37,148 nucleotides of DNA from Prevotella sp. CAG:1031 (GCA_000431215.1 HF985551.1:1-37148); one strand, 5' to 3'; shown: positions 24,205-33,358, counted from the stretch's first letter. Notes: generated by a model not told the origin, from the sequence alone. A program made the numbers and translations.

Positions 24205-25151
24205 TGTTTGCGAGAACTCAAATCGTTGACGAGGTCTGTGAAGAACGTCGTAGCCTCAGGGCTGAGATCAAGTTCGCCGAGGTGTCGGAGAGCTTTCGAT
24301 GCGTAGTCGTCGACGAGAGCCGCGCATTTTTTATCGAGTTCCATTTCGCGGTAGATTTTCGTGACGGCATCGATTTTTTCCTGTGATGGAGAAGCTTCGA
24401 GCCATGGCAGCAGGGCCGTATTCTCCATTGCGTTGACAAGAAGCCATGTTTTCTTGTTATTGAGGATGTCGCCCCCGATTTTCTTGCCGAAAACAGCCGG
24501 ATCGCCGAAAGTGTCGAGAAGATCGTCGCGGAGCTGGAACGCAAGTCCCATGTCAGTGGCGTAGTCATAGAATCCGTGCATGGCTTTCTCGTCGCCGCGG
24601 GCCATTATGACTCCTATGGCACAGGCCGCACCCATCAGAACGGCTGTCTTGAGATAGATCATGTCGAGATACTCCTTGACGGTCACATCGGAGCGTGTCT
24701 CGAAATCCATATCGAACTGTTGTCCTTCGTAGATCTGCATGGCTGTCGTGTTGAACATCGACAGCACTTCAGGCAGCCGATCGCCGGAGTTCTCGACAAC
24801 GAGCGAAGTCGCCATCGTAAGCATCGCGTCGCCGCTGAGAATTGCCGTGTTTTCATTCCATTTCACATGAACGGTCGGACGGCGCCGGCGGGTGTCGGCT
24901 TTGTCCATGACGTCGTCGTGGAGAAGAGTGAAATTATGGAACATCTCGATGCCAAGAGCCTGATTCAGCGCCAGCGACGGATTAAGCCCGAGGGCGTCGG
25001 CCACTGCGAGGGTCAGAACCGGACGCAGGCGTTTGCCGCCACCGTCGAGCGTATATTCAATCGGTTGATAGAGTCCGGCGGGTGTGCCGGGGAATCTCAG
25101 GGCGCCGAGGCCGTCTTCGACGAGGCGCAGATATTGGTTTACAGTTTGCAT
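24201..25151 (-). CDS. polyprenyl (isoprenoid) diphosphate synthase
   Basis: The 316-residue enzyme condenses isopentenyl diphosphate with an allylic diphosphate. The first aspartate-rich motif DDVMD (79-83) is followed by the RRRRPTVH region, and the second is DDLLD (209-213). KLRPVLTL-type residues near 40-48 (GGGKRLRPVLTLAVADA) bind diphosphate. The chain length cannot be told from motifs; short-chain (IspA-like) or long-chain (IspB-like) are both possible. The ATG at 25151 fits the family start; the TTG at 25172 overlaps the -7 box and is unlikely. It is followed by tatD with a 4-bp overlap. Confidence 0.93.
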   Translation of the reverse strand: MQTVNQYLRLVEDGLGALRFPGTPAGLYQPIEYTLDGGGKRLRPVLTLAVADALGLNPSLALNQALGIEMFHNFTLLHDDVMDKADTRRRRPTVHVKWNENTAILSGDAMLTMATSLVVENSGDRLPEVLSMFNTTAMQIYEGQQFDMDFETRSDVTVKEYLDMIYLKTAVLMGAACAIGVIMARGDEKAMHGFYDYATDMGLAFQLRDDLLDTFGDPAVFGKKIGGDILNNKKTWLLVNAMENTALLPWLEASPSQEKIDAVTKIYREMELDKKCAALVDDYASKALRHLGELDLSPEATTFFTDLVNDLSSRKQ

Positions 25152-25169
25152 CGATAGAAAAATTTCGGG

Positions 25170-25201
25170 CAAAGATAGCGAAAGGTGAGTGCAGTGGCAA
25201 A
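25170..25201 (-). promoter_or_regulatory. promoter of the polyprenyl synthase/tatD operon
   Basis: TTTG (25198-25201) and TATCTTTG (25170-25177) on the minus strand are 20 bp apart, a full consensus match, 18 nt before the ATG at 25151. Confidence 0.72.
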
Positions 25202-25264
25202 TGAAAATTCATTTTCAAGTGACAATGCCGAACCGCATCCTATCTTTCTGAAGATAGCGAAACC

Positions 25265-25666
25265 TTATCGGAATCCGATGGGTACGACGCAATATACGGC
25301 CACATCCCTGTTATGGCGCCTTCCTGCTTCCCAGCGCGGCATTTCCTCTATAAGCCTCACGGCCTCACGGTTGACAGCCTCATCGACGCCGCGCAAGACG
25401 CTGATGCAGGTAAGCTGGCCGTCGGGCATGACTACGAACCCGCAGATCACCCGCTGAGGTTCGTCAACCCTTATTCCGCGGTCGCGGTTCCGATTTATAT
25501 ATGACAGCATCGCACGTTCGCCTCCCGGGAAAGTCGGCTGAACGTCTACGACACTTGCGTCATATACAGTCATTTTCTGTCCCCGGCTGTCGCGCGGCCT
25601 GGCTTCGGAGGGTAGGGTGACGGCCATCGCCAAGGCTATTAGAAGTGAGTAGAGAGCGATTTTCAT
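25265..25666 (-). CDS. exported TonB C-terminal-like protein
   Basis: The 133-residue product begins MKIALYSLLIALAMAVTLPSEA, a signal peptide. The rest resembles the TonB C-terminal domain of Bacteroidota: QPTFPGGERAMLSYINRN, CGFVVMPDGQLTCISVLRGVDEAVNREAVRLIEEMPRWEAG, ending in VPIGFR. The N-terminal membrane anchor and proline-rich spacer of an energy transducer are missing, so it cannot carry force from ExbBD in the usual way. It has its own promoter. The frame runs 12 codons further upstream, but the box lies at 25702-25709 and the ATG at 25666 fits the signal peptide. Confidence 0.78.
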   Translation of the reverse strand: MKIALYSLLIALAMAVTLPSEARPRDSRGQKMTVYDASVVDVQPTFPGGERAMLSYINRNRDRGIRVDEPQRVICGFVVMPDGQLTCISVLRGVDEAVNREAVRLIEEMPRWEAGRRHNRDVAVYCVVPIGFR

Positions 25667-25701
25667 CGTTTGAAAGTCGTAGTGTGATGTGAAAAGGTTC
25701 A

Positions 25702-25733
25702 CAAATGTAGTCCGTCACTGTCATACTACCAAA
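25702..25733 (-). promoter_or_regulatory. promoter of the TonB-C-terminal-like gene
   Basis: TTTG (25730-25733) and TACATTTG (25702-25709) on the minus strand are 20 bp apart, a full consensus match. The leader would be about 30 nt. Confidence 0.68.
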
Positions 25734-25798
25734 GATATTTCGAATCCTTAACGACTTTCACATTCTTTAAGCACCGGGCGGTCAGACAGAGCGTCCCC

Positions 25799-27802
25799 CT
25801 ATGAGAAATCAAACTCTTCGGCATCGCCGAGGCTGATTCCCGAACCGGTGTATGCCTGCCAGCTTCCCGTCTGACTGTCGAGACTCTCGAAGTCATAGAG
25901 CCGCGGAGGAAGATTATTAAGAAAATACAGTTCGCCGGCGTCGAGCGATTCGAGAACCTGAGCTGCCCTCTGGCTGCGATAGACCAGCAGGCGGTCTTTG
26001 GCGCGCGTCATGGCTACGTAAAGGCAGCGTCGGTCTTCCTCGATGGCGTCTTCTCCGTTGGCTACGGCTTTGGAAGAGGGATACTGGTTATAGTTGATAT
26101 TGACCAGATAGCAGTTTCTGGCTTCGAGACCTTTGGCTGAATGTATAGTTGTCAGTATGACGCAGTCTTCGGGGTCGCTCTCGTTTTTCACGGCTGTCGC
26201 GAGCGACGGATCGAGGATATAGTCGGCTATGAAGGCTGTCAGGCTTTCCGAAGCTCGTCCGATTTTGGCTAAAAGCTCTACATCTTTGCGACGTCGTTGC
26301 CAGTCTTCTTTATATTTTCGTTCGAGAATGCGGTCGAGGCCTTCGAAGGCTGCCTCGACGGCGCGGTTCACTTCCGCAGCCAGATTATGTATCGCCAGCA
26401 GTGTGGCCGAAGCCGAGGGGTCGATGACTCGGTTTTCAGCGAGGATGGCGGCGGCATCTTCGACCGACTCGCTCCCGAGCAGTTTGTCGATTAGCTTGGC
26501 TGCCGTGATTTCTCCTATACGCGGGAACAGGCATAGGTAGCGTTCCCAGGCGAGCTCGTCAGACGGATTTGCCACGACCCGGAGAGCCGAAACGACGTCT
26601 CTGACGTGAGCCGATGCCAACAGCGACGTGCCCCCGTAGACTTCATAAGGAATCTGAGCCTCGAGCAAGCACGTTTCAACAGCCTTCAGGCCCCAGTTCG
26701 AACGCGACAGAACCATATTGTCGTTGTATTTGCAGCCCTCTTCGCCCTGGGAATTTTTGATGCGCATAACTATGTCGCGTGCCTCGTCCCATTCCTGAGA
26801 GAAGTGGAGCAGAATCGGTTTCAGGCCTGAGCCGCGGTTGGCCTGAAGCGCCTTGTCGTAGTGGAGAGGCGAGCGTTCGAGCAGCCAGTTGCTCAGGTCG
26901 AGAATTTCCTGAGTCGAGCGATAGTTTATGGTGAGCTTTTTGACCTGTGACTGCGGAACGAGGTTCGTGAAGCCGTGGATCGACTTGAAGTCGGCTCCGC
27001 GGAATCCGTAGATCGACTGGGCGTCGTCGCCAACGCAGAAGAGATTACACCTGTCCCAGAACGCGCTCAAAAGAAGATATTGAAGCGGATTGGTGTCCTG
27101 CATCTCGTCGACGAGGATATGGTCGTAACAGCCCGCTATGAATTCGCGTGCCTCCTTGTTCTTGCTCAGGCCGACAGCAACTTTCTGAAGAATGTCGTCG
27201 TAGTCGAGATAACGCCGCTCGGCTTTGAAGGCCAGATATTTGCGGATGACGTCCTGATAGACCGGGAGCTTTTCGAGAATCTTGCGGCGTGTCTCGTCGT
27301 CAAGCTGGCCGTTGAACAGCCGTTTCGACAGGGCGGTCGACAGATTGCAGCGGGCGTTGACAACATAGCTGTAGACCTCGGCGAGCTGCGACGGCTCTAT
27401 GAAGTTGCTCTTTTTGAAATGGCGGCCGCATACGAGCCTGAAGGCGCTTTCGCGGTCTTCCTCGTCGATAACGGTGAATTTTCCGAAATTGAACACGGCC
27501 GGATTTCGGTCTATGAGATCCATACACCATGAATGGAAGGTCTGCCCTTTAAGACGGTTGCTGTCCCCCTCTTTGACAGATGACCTGAGCCGGTTGACAA
27601 TCTCACGGGCCGACTTGCGCGTGAACGAGAGAATTAGCAGCCGTGCCGGATCGACGCCGCTGTTCAGCAGATATTTGGCACGGGCGATAATAGTGCGTGT
27701 CTTACCGGTGCCTGCTCCGGCGAGCACGAGAAGATTGCGGCCGTCGAAAGTGACGGCCTCACGCTGCTGCGGATTCAGTTCGTCGAGATAGGAATCGCTC
27801 AT
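25799..27802 (-). CDS. UvrD/Rep-like ATP-dependent DNA helicase
   Basis: The 667-residue SF1 helicase has a Walker A AGAGTGKT (28-35), motif II VDEMQDT (231-237), motif III CVGDDAQSIYGFRGA, motif IV INYRSTQEIL, and motif VI RRCLYVAMTRAKDRLLV near 600. The order is that of UvrD/Rep 3'-5' helicases. It is distinct from the helicase fragment at the left edge, and shorter than PcrA. It stands alone, divergent from the endonuclease IV gene; a shared role in repair is possible but only inferred from the neighbour. The C-terminal 50 residues look low in conservation. Confidence 0.92.
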   Translation of the reverse strand: MSDSYLDELNPQQREAVTFDGRNLLVLAGAGTGKTRTIIARAKYLLNSGVDPARLLILSFTRKSAREIVNRLRSSVKEGDSNRLKGQTFHSWCMDLIDRNPAVFNFGKFTVIDEEDRESAFRLVCGRHFKKSNFIEPSQLAEVYSYVVNARCNLSTALSKRLFNGQLDDETRRKILEKLPVYQDVIRKYLAFKAERRYLDYDDILQKVAVGLSKNKEAREFIAGCYDHILVDEMQDTNPLQYLLLSAFWDRCNLFCVGDDAQSIYGFRGADFKSIHGFTNLVPQSQVKKLTINYRSTQEILDLSNWLLERSPLHYDKALQANRGSGLKPILLHFSQEWDEARDIVMRIKNSQGEEGCKYNDNMVLSRSNWGLKAVETCLLEAQIPYEVYGGTSLLASAHVRDVVSALRVVANPSDELAWERYLCLFPRIGEITAAKLIDKLLGSESVEDAAAILAENRVIDPSASATLLAIHNLAAEVNRAVEAAFEGLDRILERKYKEDWQRRRKDVELLAKIGRASESLTAFIADYILDPSLATAVKNESDPEDCVILTTIHSAKGLEARNCYLVNINYNQYPSSKAVANGEDAIEEDRRCLYVAMTRAKDRLLVYRSQRAAQVLESLDAGELYFLNNLPPRLYDFESLDSQTGSWQAYTGSGISLGDAEEFDFS

Positions 27803-27830
27803 TGCGAGAAAGAGTTATTGGACTTTAATG

Positions 27831-27838
27831 CAAAAGTA
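27831..27838 (-). promoter_or_regulatory. -7 box of the UvrD/Rep-like helicase gene
   Basis: TACTTTTG on the minus strand lies 28 nt upstream of the ATG at 27802. No clear -33 TTTG is present. Confidence 0.4.
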
Positions 27839-27947
27839 GTCATTATGCACGAGAATCGGGAGTCTTCTGCCGTTTTTCTTCGGACAAAATTTGGGAATAG
27901 TTTCGAAATTAATTGAAAATATGAGGCATCATTATATAATTATTTGC

Positions 27948-27955
27948 TACCTTTG
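27948..27955 (+). promoter_or_regulatory. -7 box of the endonuclease IV gene
   Basis: TACCTTTG fits TAnnTTTG and lies 20 nt before the ATG at 27976 (14 nt before the ATG at 27970). Confidence 0.45.
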
Positions 27956-27975
27956 TAGGCTTTTTATTGATGACT

Positions 27976-28818
27976 ATGAAGTATATCGGAGCACATGTAT
28001 CTACCGACGGTGGTATTGACCAGGCCCCATTGAATGCGCAATCTATTGGTGCTAAGTCGTTTGCCCTTTTTACTCGTAACCCGGCCCGCTGGAAGTCGAA
28101 AGCTCTCGGTGTGTCGGAGATAGATGCGTTTCGCGCTAATTGCACCTCATGCGGTTATTCTCCCGACTTCATTCTGCCTCACGACAGTTACCTCATTAAC
28201 CTCGGATCTCCCGATCCCGAAAAGCTTGCAAAGAGTCGCGACGCATTTGCCGATGAATTGCGGCGCTGCGAACTTCTCGGGCTGAAGTTGCTGAATTTCC
28301 ATCCCGGAAGCCATCTTAACGCTATAGATCCGGATGCCTGTCTCGATCTCATTGCCGAGTCCATCAATATGGCATTAGATAAGTCGGCCGATGTCAAGGC
28401 TGTGATAGAGAACACCGCCGGACAGGGGTCGAACCTCGGATTCGCTTTTGATCAGATTGCCCGGATAATTGACAGGGTCGACGACAAGAGCAGGGTAGGT
28501 GTGTGTGTCGATACATGCCATACGTTCGCCGCAGGTTATGATTTGTCGACGGCCGAAGGTTACGACGCTACATGGCGCGAGTTTGATTCGGTTATCGGGT
28601 CACGCTATCTCACGGCCATCCATCTCAACGACTCCAAACGCGAACTCGGCAGCAGGGTTGACCGCCATGCGCCACTGGGCCGGGGTTATCTCGGCAAGGA
28701 TTTCTTCGTCAGGTTTATGAACGACCCTCGCTTCGACAATATTCCTATTGTGCTCGAGACTCCCGAGCCTGAATATTGGGCAGAAGAAATTCCATGGCTT
28801 TATTCACTTGTCAAATAG
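27976..28818 (+). CDS. nfo: deoxyribonuclease IV (endonuclease IV)
   Basis: Nfo cuts the backbone 5' to abasic sites in base-excision repair. The TIM-barrel protein is about 280 residues, and the zinc-ligand motifs are all there: GAHVS near the start, HDSYLINLGSP, FHPGSH, ENTAGQGSNLG, VCVDTCHTFAAGYDL, HLNDSKRELGSRVDRHAPLGRGYLG and ETPEP at the end. ATG at 27976 gives the usual MKYIGAHVS; ATG at 27970 adds two residues and cannot be excluded. It is divergent from the UvrD-like helicase. Confidence 0.97.
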   Translation: MKYIGAHVSTDGGIDQAPLNAQSIGAKSFALFTRNPARWKSKALGVSEIDAFRANCTSCGYSPDFILPHDSYLINLGSPDPEKLAKSRDAFADELRRCELLGLKLLNFHPGSHLNAIDPDACLDLIAESINMALDKSADVKAVIENTAGQGSNLGFAFDQIARIIDRVDDKSRVGVCVDTCHTFAAGYDLSTAEGYDATWREFDSVIGSRYLTAIHLNDSKRELGSRVDRHAPLGRGYLGKDFFVRFMNDPRFDNIPIVLETPEPEYWAEEIPWLYSLVK

Positions 28819-28864
28819 CCTTTAATAATAATTCATACTTACAATAATCTACCTTATCAAATTC

Positions 28865-30220
28865 ATGAAGAATAAACCAGACTTGTCATTCTGGAGCCTC
28901 TGGAATCTCAGCTTCGGCTTCTTCGGCGTTCAGATCGCCTACGCTCTGCAGAGCGCCAACATTTCACGTATCTTCGCCACTCTCGGCGCCGACCCTCATG
29001 AACTCAGTTACTTCTGGTTGCTGCCCCCTCTGGCCGGTCTCATTATCCAGCCTATTGTCGGCACACTCAGCGACCGCACCTGGTGTAGGTTCGGACGACG
29101 CCTCCCTTATCTTGTTTTCGGAGCGCTGCTGGCCGTGGTCGTCATGTGTCTGCTTCCCAATGCCGGCAGTTTCCATTTCGCACTGGCCGGCGCACTGATA
29201 TTCGGAGCTGTGGCTCTGATGTTTCTCGATCTGTCGATCAATATCTCTATGCAGCCTTTCAAGATGCTCGTCGGCGACATGGTCAACGAAAAGCAGAAAG
29301 GGCTCGCATATTCCATACAGAGTTTCCTCTGCAATGCCGGATCGGTAGTCGGTTTCCTGTTCCCGTTTGTGCTGACGTGGCTCGGATTCCAGAACGAGGC
29401 ACCTGAAGGTGAGATTCCCGAATCCGTCACATGGTCGTTCTATCTCGGAGCTGCCATACTGATTCTTTGCGTTATCTACACCTTTGCAAAGGTTAAGGAG
29501 ATGCCTCCGAAGGAATATGCCGAATATCATGGCATCAAGGAAGAAAAGAACGAGAAGAAAGAGAATATCTTCACCCTGCTGGTTCATGCCCCCAAGGTGT
29601 TCTGGACCGTAGGTCTTGTCCAGTTCTTCTGTTGGGCAGCTTTCATGTATATGTGGACATATAATGCCGGCGCTGTCGCAGAGCAGGCTTTCGGCTGGAA
29701 CCCTTCCGACGGCACGGCTTCGCTGGTTTATCAGGAGGCCGGTAACTGGAACGGCATTCTGTTTGCCGTGCAGGCTGTAGGTTCTGTCCTTTGGGCAATT
29801 GTACTGCCGATGTTCCGCAACCGCCGCTTCGGCTATTTTATCAGCCTTGTTATCGGTGGCATCGGATTTATCTCGACACTGTTTATCGCCGACAAATGGC
29901 TTCTGTTCGTTTCGTATTTCCTTGTCGGAACAGCCTGGGCCGCCATGCTTGCCATGCCGTTCACTATTCTGACCAACTCTATTTCCGGCAAGCACATGGG
30001 TGCATATCTCGGACTTTTCAACGGAACCATCACACTTCCTCAGATTGTAGCAGCCGCTCTCGGTGGAGCTGTGTTCGGTCTGCTCGGAGGCTCAAGTCAG
30101 CTTAACATGATTGTTCTTGCGGGCGTGCTTCTGCTAATTGGCGGTCTGTGTGTTTTCTTCATCAAGGAGACATACGCCGAGAAAGCCGATCCCGAAACCG
30201 AGCGCTTCGACGAAATCTGA
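28865..30220 (+). CDS. SLC45-like MFS sugar transporter
   Basis: This is a 451-residue membrane protein with about 12 helices. The opening SFWSLWNLSFGFFGVQIAYALQSANISRIFATLG, followed by PIVGTLSDRTWCRFGRRLPY, is the pattern of SLC45/GPH-like disaccharide transporters; Bacteroidales carry such genes next to glycan-use loci. A charged cytoplasmic loop (KEYAEYHGIKEEKNEKKE) sits between helices 6 and 7. It probably imports a disaccharide such as maltose or sucrose with protons, though no glycosidase is adjacent. It lies 46 bp after nfo, with a strong terminator at its end. Confidence 0.88.
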   Translation: MKNKPDLSFWSLWNLSFGFFGVQIAYALQSANISRIFATLGADPHELSYFWLLPPLAGLIIQPIVGTLSDRTWCRFGRRLPYLVFGALLAVVVMCLLPNAGSFHFALAGALIFGAVALMFLDLSINISMQPFKMLVGDMVNEKQKGLAYSIQSFLCNAGSVVGFLFPFVLTWLGFQNEAPEGEIPESVTWSFYLGAAILILCVIYTFAKVKEMPPKEYAEYHGIKEEKNEKKENIFTLLVHAPKVFWTVGLVQFFCWAAFMYMWTYNAGAVAEQAFGWNPSDGTASLVYQEAGNWNGILFAVQAVGSVLWAIVLPMFRNRRFGYFISLVIGGIGFISTLFIADKWLLFVSYFLVGTAWAAMLAMPFTILTNSISGKHMGAYLGLFNGTITLPQIVAAALGGAVFGLLGGSSQLNMIVLAGVLLLIGGLCVFFIKETYAEKADPETERFDEI

Positions 30221-30240
30221 TTCTTACTGACAATACTAAT

Positions 30241-30274
30241 TCAGCCCGGGCGACCATCGCGGCGCCCGGGCTGA
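30241..30274 (+). terminator. rho-independent terminator after the MFS gene
   Basis: A perfect 12-bp stem, TCAGCCCGGGCG (30241-30252) with CGCCCGGGCTGA (30263-30274), has a 10-nt loop and is followed by CATTTTATT. It begins 20 bp past the stop codon. Confidence 0.85.
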
Positions 30275-30453
30275 CATTTTATTATGGCTGTTACTGCCCG
30301 TTATTTCGTATAATTATCCGTTTGCAAAGGTAGATCAACTATCAAAGAGCCACATTACCCAAAAATAATGATTCTCCATAGCCGGCATACCTTAATTGTG
30401 TTATAAGGCAGTTAATGACCCTTAACCGGCAGCCGTATCTCGCCTTTTTTAGC

Positions 30454-30461
30454 TAATTTTG
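30454..30461 (+). promoter_or_regulatory. -7 box of the acyltransferase gene
   Basis: TAATTTTG lies 27 nt before the ATG at 30489. It overlaps the TTG at 30459, which argues against that codon as the start. Confidence 0.45.
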
Positions 30462-30488
30462 CACCTCGGACACAATTTATATCGCTCA

Positions 30489-31535
30489 ATGCTAAAAATT
30501 CCTCAGCTTCAATCGCTCCGCGCTCTTGCGGCAACGGCCATCTTCATACACCATGGCGGGCTATACACATGGTATATGGATGCTTTCGGGGCGTTTGCCG
30601 TTTTGCTGTTTTTCTGTCTGAGCGGTTTCCTGATGTCGGCTCACTATAGCGAACGTGTTGTGTCTACCGACTTTTCTTACCGCAGGTTTATTTCCGGAAA
30701 GCTTCTCAAGCTCTATCCGCTGAATGTCTGCTGTGCCGTTCTTTTCTTCGTTCTGCTTGTTTCCGAGGGGCATATCCATCTCTATTCTTTTGTCGCGAAC
30801 CTGACGCTGACTCAGGCATGGCTTCTGAATCCCTCCCAGGCTTTGGTCTGCAACGGGCCGGCGTGGACATTGAGTGTCACTATACTGTTTTATTTCATCT
30901 TTCCGCCACTCATTGCTTTGGCTTCGGCCGACCGAAGAAAGTTCTTTTTCATCATAGGAGCGGCTTTTCTGTTATATCTGTCGACAATTCCGTGGCTTTC
31001 AGGTCGATATGATGAATCCATTTTCTATTTCTTTCCGCCGGTAAGGATTTTCGACTTCCTGCTCGGTATGGTTGTTTGGTTACTCGTTCCATCAGGAATC
31101 AGGCTTCGCCGCGGCCAGACAATCCCTGAGATTGGCGCTGTAATTGTTTTTATCGGATATGTTGCTTCTTACCGTTTTCTGGCGCCGACGGTCAAAGAGC
31201 TGTCGGGCGCCTGGATTCCGGCGGTTGCTCTGATCGCCGTGTTCGCTCAGCGTGAGAGCCGTGGACTTATAAGCCGAGTGCTCTCATTCAAACCGCTCGT
31301 GTGGCTTGGCAGTCTCAGTTTTTCGCTTTATCTTGTCCACCGGCCGATTCAGTATCTTTTGTCGCTTTGTTTCAAAGGGGCCGGAATTGAGGTGCCGCTC
31401 TGGCTTTATCTGATTATCGGCTACGTAATAACCGTAGGGCTCTGCGCGTTGATAAACCCGTTCTTCGTGTCGCGCCTGCCGAAGATGGTAATGTCGCGCC
31501 TGTTTCCGTCAAGGCCGGTTGCTGTAGGAAAATAA
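30489..31535 (+). CDS. acyltransferase family 3 membrane protein
   Basis: The 348-residue protein has about 10 hydrophobic helices. The N-terminus LQSLRALAATAIFIHHGG matches the acyltransferase-3 (OafA/NodX-like) opening, with the catalytic-type histidine in IHHG, and FFCLSGFLM follows, the usual second motif. Such enzymes acylate surface glycans or lipids at the membrane, for example O-acetylation of O-antigen. The substrate here is unknown. No SGNH domain is attached. It is transcribed alone and ends at a bidirectional-looking terminator. Confidence 0.9.
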   Translation: MLKIPQLQSLRALAATAIFIHHGGLYTWYMDAFGAFAVLLFFCLSGFLMSAHYSERVVSTDFSYRRFISGKLLKLYPLNVCCAVLFFVLLVSEGHIHLYSFVANLTLTQAWLLNPSQALVCNGPAWTLSVTILFYFIFPPLIALASADRRKFFFIIGAAFLLYLSTIPWLSGRYDESIFYFFPPVRIFDFLLGMVVWLLVPSGIRLRRGQTIPEIGAVIVFIGYVASYRFLAPTVKELSGAWIPAVALIAVFAQRESRGLISRVLSFKPLVWLGSLSFSLYLVHRPIQYLLSLCFKGAGIEVPLWLYLIIGYVITVGLCALINPFFVSRLPKMVMSRLFPSRPVAVGK

Positions 31536-31558
31536 TTCTCGGAATCACATAAAACAAG

Positions 31559-31586
31559 CAGGGGCGCCGACAACGGCGCCCCTGCT
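31559..31586. terminator. terminator shared by two convergent genes
   Basis: A perfect 12-bp stem (31559-31570 with 31575-31586) has a 4-nt loop, ACAA. On the minus strand it is followed by TTGTTTTATG; on the plus strand the tail is weaker (TGTGTGTATG). It lies between the acyltransferase stop (31535) and the lipoprotein stop (31609). Confidence 0.8.
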
Positions 31587-31608
31587 GTGTGTATGACGTA
31601 AGTGATAA

Positions 31609-33288
31609 TCAATGATTGTAACGGGCAAATTCGAGGTCGTTGATAGCCTGATTGCCGACGGCGGGGTCGAGCTGTTTGGCGCGGGTCAGGTTCGAAACAA
31701 CGTGAGCGGCGTCGTTGGTGCGGGCTGCTACGATAGCCTTGAGGTAATAGGTGGTGGCATCGGGATTGGCGACGGCGTCGAGAGTGCGCTGGGCTTTGCT
31801 GTAGTCTTTAGCCATTATCTGGGCTACTGCGGCATTGTTGCTCTTGACATCTCCGAAAGCGCGGACAGCGGCATTGACGTCGCCCTGTTCGAGATAATAG
31901 AGGCCGAGGGGCTCTGCGAGCTGGTCGAGACCGCCTGCTTTGCCGAATTCATTGTTGGCGTTGGCATAGTCATGCTCGAGCAGCGAAACAAGACCTTTGT
32001 TCATGTTGACCTCGGGAGCGTTCGGTGCGAGCTGAGAGGCTTTATTGAAGTTGGCCTTTGCCTGATCGTATTTGCCGGCCTTGTATTGCATGAGTCCGAG
32101 GTTGTTATAGCCGCGGTGGTCGTTGGGGAAGAGCTCGATGGCTTTCTCGTAGATCATTGTCTTGCGGGCCGGATCTTCGGTGAGAGTAGCGCCGTAGAGA
32201 AGTTCGTCGACTGTGAGGTCTTTCGGGTTGTTGTCGATAGCGCGGTTGATTTCGTTGTCGCTCTTGCCGATGACGTCGATCGAAGCCGTGATGCGCGAGT
32301 AGCGGAGCTGCGGAAGAATCTGGTCGGCAAGCTGGTCGAATACGCTCGACAGATTGCGGATTTCACGTTCGCGCTCTTCGGGATCTTTATACATCGACAG
32401 AACGCTCAGAATGAGCTCTTTGTCCTGGATGTTGCTCTGGCTGACGAGTTCCTGGAAACCTTCCCAGTCTTCGGGTGTGAACTGGGCCGTCAGTTCGCCG
32501 AATTCCTTAACCTTGTCTTTGGCAAGCTGGCCTTCGAGATAGCTCTTGGTGTTTTTCTCGCGGTTTTCGGCAAGGCGGGTGTTGAAGTCGAGCGCACCTT
32601 CAGGCGAGGCATAGCTCTGAATGTTTATTTCCTGAATTTCGCGGAAAGGATCGTCGGTTGTTGCGGCGATAGTCTTGTTGAGATCTTTGACGGCATCGCT
32701 CTGGAGCTCGCTCTGGCGAAGATTGGCCTGGTTGATCAGGAAGCGGATGTCGGCCGAGTATTTTTCGTTGATTACGCGCTGGAACTTGTCGGGCGTGAGA
32801 GCCGGGTTAATTGTCGAGGCGGAGGCGAGGGTAGAGGTTGCGATCACGCCGTCGGCAACTTTAACGCGCGGCAGAACATATTGCTTGCCCCCCTGATCGA
32901 CGGTGAAGTCGAGATAGAGTTCGCTTTTGCGCATCGAGGGCATATAGATGAAGTTGACGGGAATTGTCATCATTCCGCCGCGGTCGTAGGAAATCTGAGG
33001 ATTGTTTCCGCGCACTTTGTCGCCCTGAAAGCGTACAGTGGCAGCCGGAACGCCTGTGCCCTCATAGGCCAGGAACGGCGTTACACTGACAACGGCGTCT
33101 TTGTTAAAGAATTTGGCAGGAATATTACCTGTCACGACTGCCGGAATTTTGCCGCCGATGGCTTCAAGCGGGTTGGGGTTGGTTGTAAAATAGTTTGCGG
33201 CAAAAGGTTTCATTTTGCCGGCGCATCCAGTCAAAGCCAGAGTCGCAACGCTCCCGAGGAACAGGGTGCCGATTAATGATTTTCTCAT
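31609..33288 (-). CDS. lipoprotein with OmpA-like region and TPR repeats
   Basis: The 559-residue product has a lipoprotein signal ending LALTGC (Cys22), so it should be anchored in the envelope by a lipidated cysteine. Residues about 190-280 look like an OmpA-type peptidoglycan-binding fold (INIQSYASPEGALDFNTRLAENREKNTKSYL). The last 185 residues are TPR-like repeats (IELFPNDHRGYNNLGLMQYKAGKYDQAKANFNKA and following). OmpA-plus-TPR lipoproteins occur in Bacteroidota near type IX secretion and cell-envelope functions, but no such partner is adjacent. The frame extends 31 codons further upstream; the ATG at 33288 with the lipobox is preferred. The leader is long, about 65 nt. Confidence 0.83.
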   Translation of the reverse strand: MRKSLIGTLFLGSVATLALTGCAGKMKPFAANYFTTNPNPLEAIGGKIPAVVTGNIPAKFFNKDAVVSVTPFLAYEGTGVPAATVRFQGDKVRGNNPQISYDRGGMMTIPVNFIYMPSMRKSELYLDFTVDQGGKQYVLPRVKVADGVIATSTLASASTINPALTPDKFQRVINEKYSADIRFLINQANLRQSELQSDAVKDLNKTIAATTDDPFREIQEINIQSYASPEGALDFNTRLAENREKNTKSYLEGQLAKDKVKEFGELTAQFTPEDWEGFQELVSQSNIQDKELILSVLSMYKDPEEREREIRNLSSVFDQLADQILPQLRYSRITASIDVIGKSDNEINRAIDNNPKDLTVDELLYGATLTEDPARKTMIYEKAIELFPNDHRGYNNLGLMQYKAGKYDQAKANFNKASQLAPNAPEVNMNKGLVSLLEHDYANANNEFGKAGGLDQLAEPLGLYYLEQGDVNAAVRAFGDVKSNNAAVAQIMAKDYSKAQRTLDAVANPDATTYYLKAIVAARTNDAAHVVSNLTRAKQLDPAVGNQAINDLEFARYNH

Positions 33289-33358
33289 CGGAAATGTAGT
33301 TTTGGTTGATATATTTGACAAATTTTGATTCATGTGGAGTACGTGAACTCTTCGCCGA

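Noticed and set aside
28964..29995. A 343-codon open frame antisense to the SLC45-like transporter
   Set aside because: The sense frame encodes a clear MFS protein. The antisense product is hydrophilic and motif-free, typical of the complement of membrane-protein codons.
31612..33276. A 554-codon open frame antisense to the lipoprotein gene
   Set aside because: The opposite strand has a lipobox, OmpA-like and TPR features and a promoter. The long antisense frame is a by-product of codon bias in a GC-moderate gene and reads as Val/Glu/Ala-rich low-complexity sequence.
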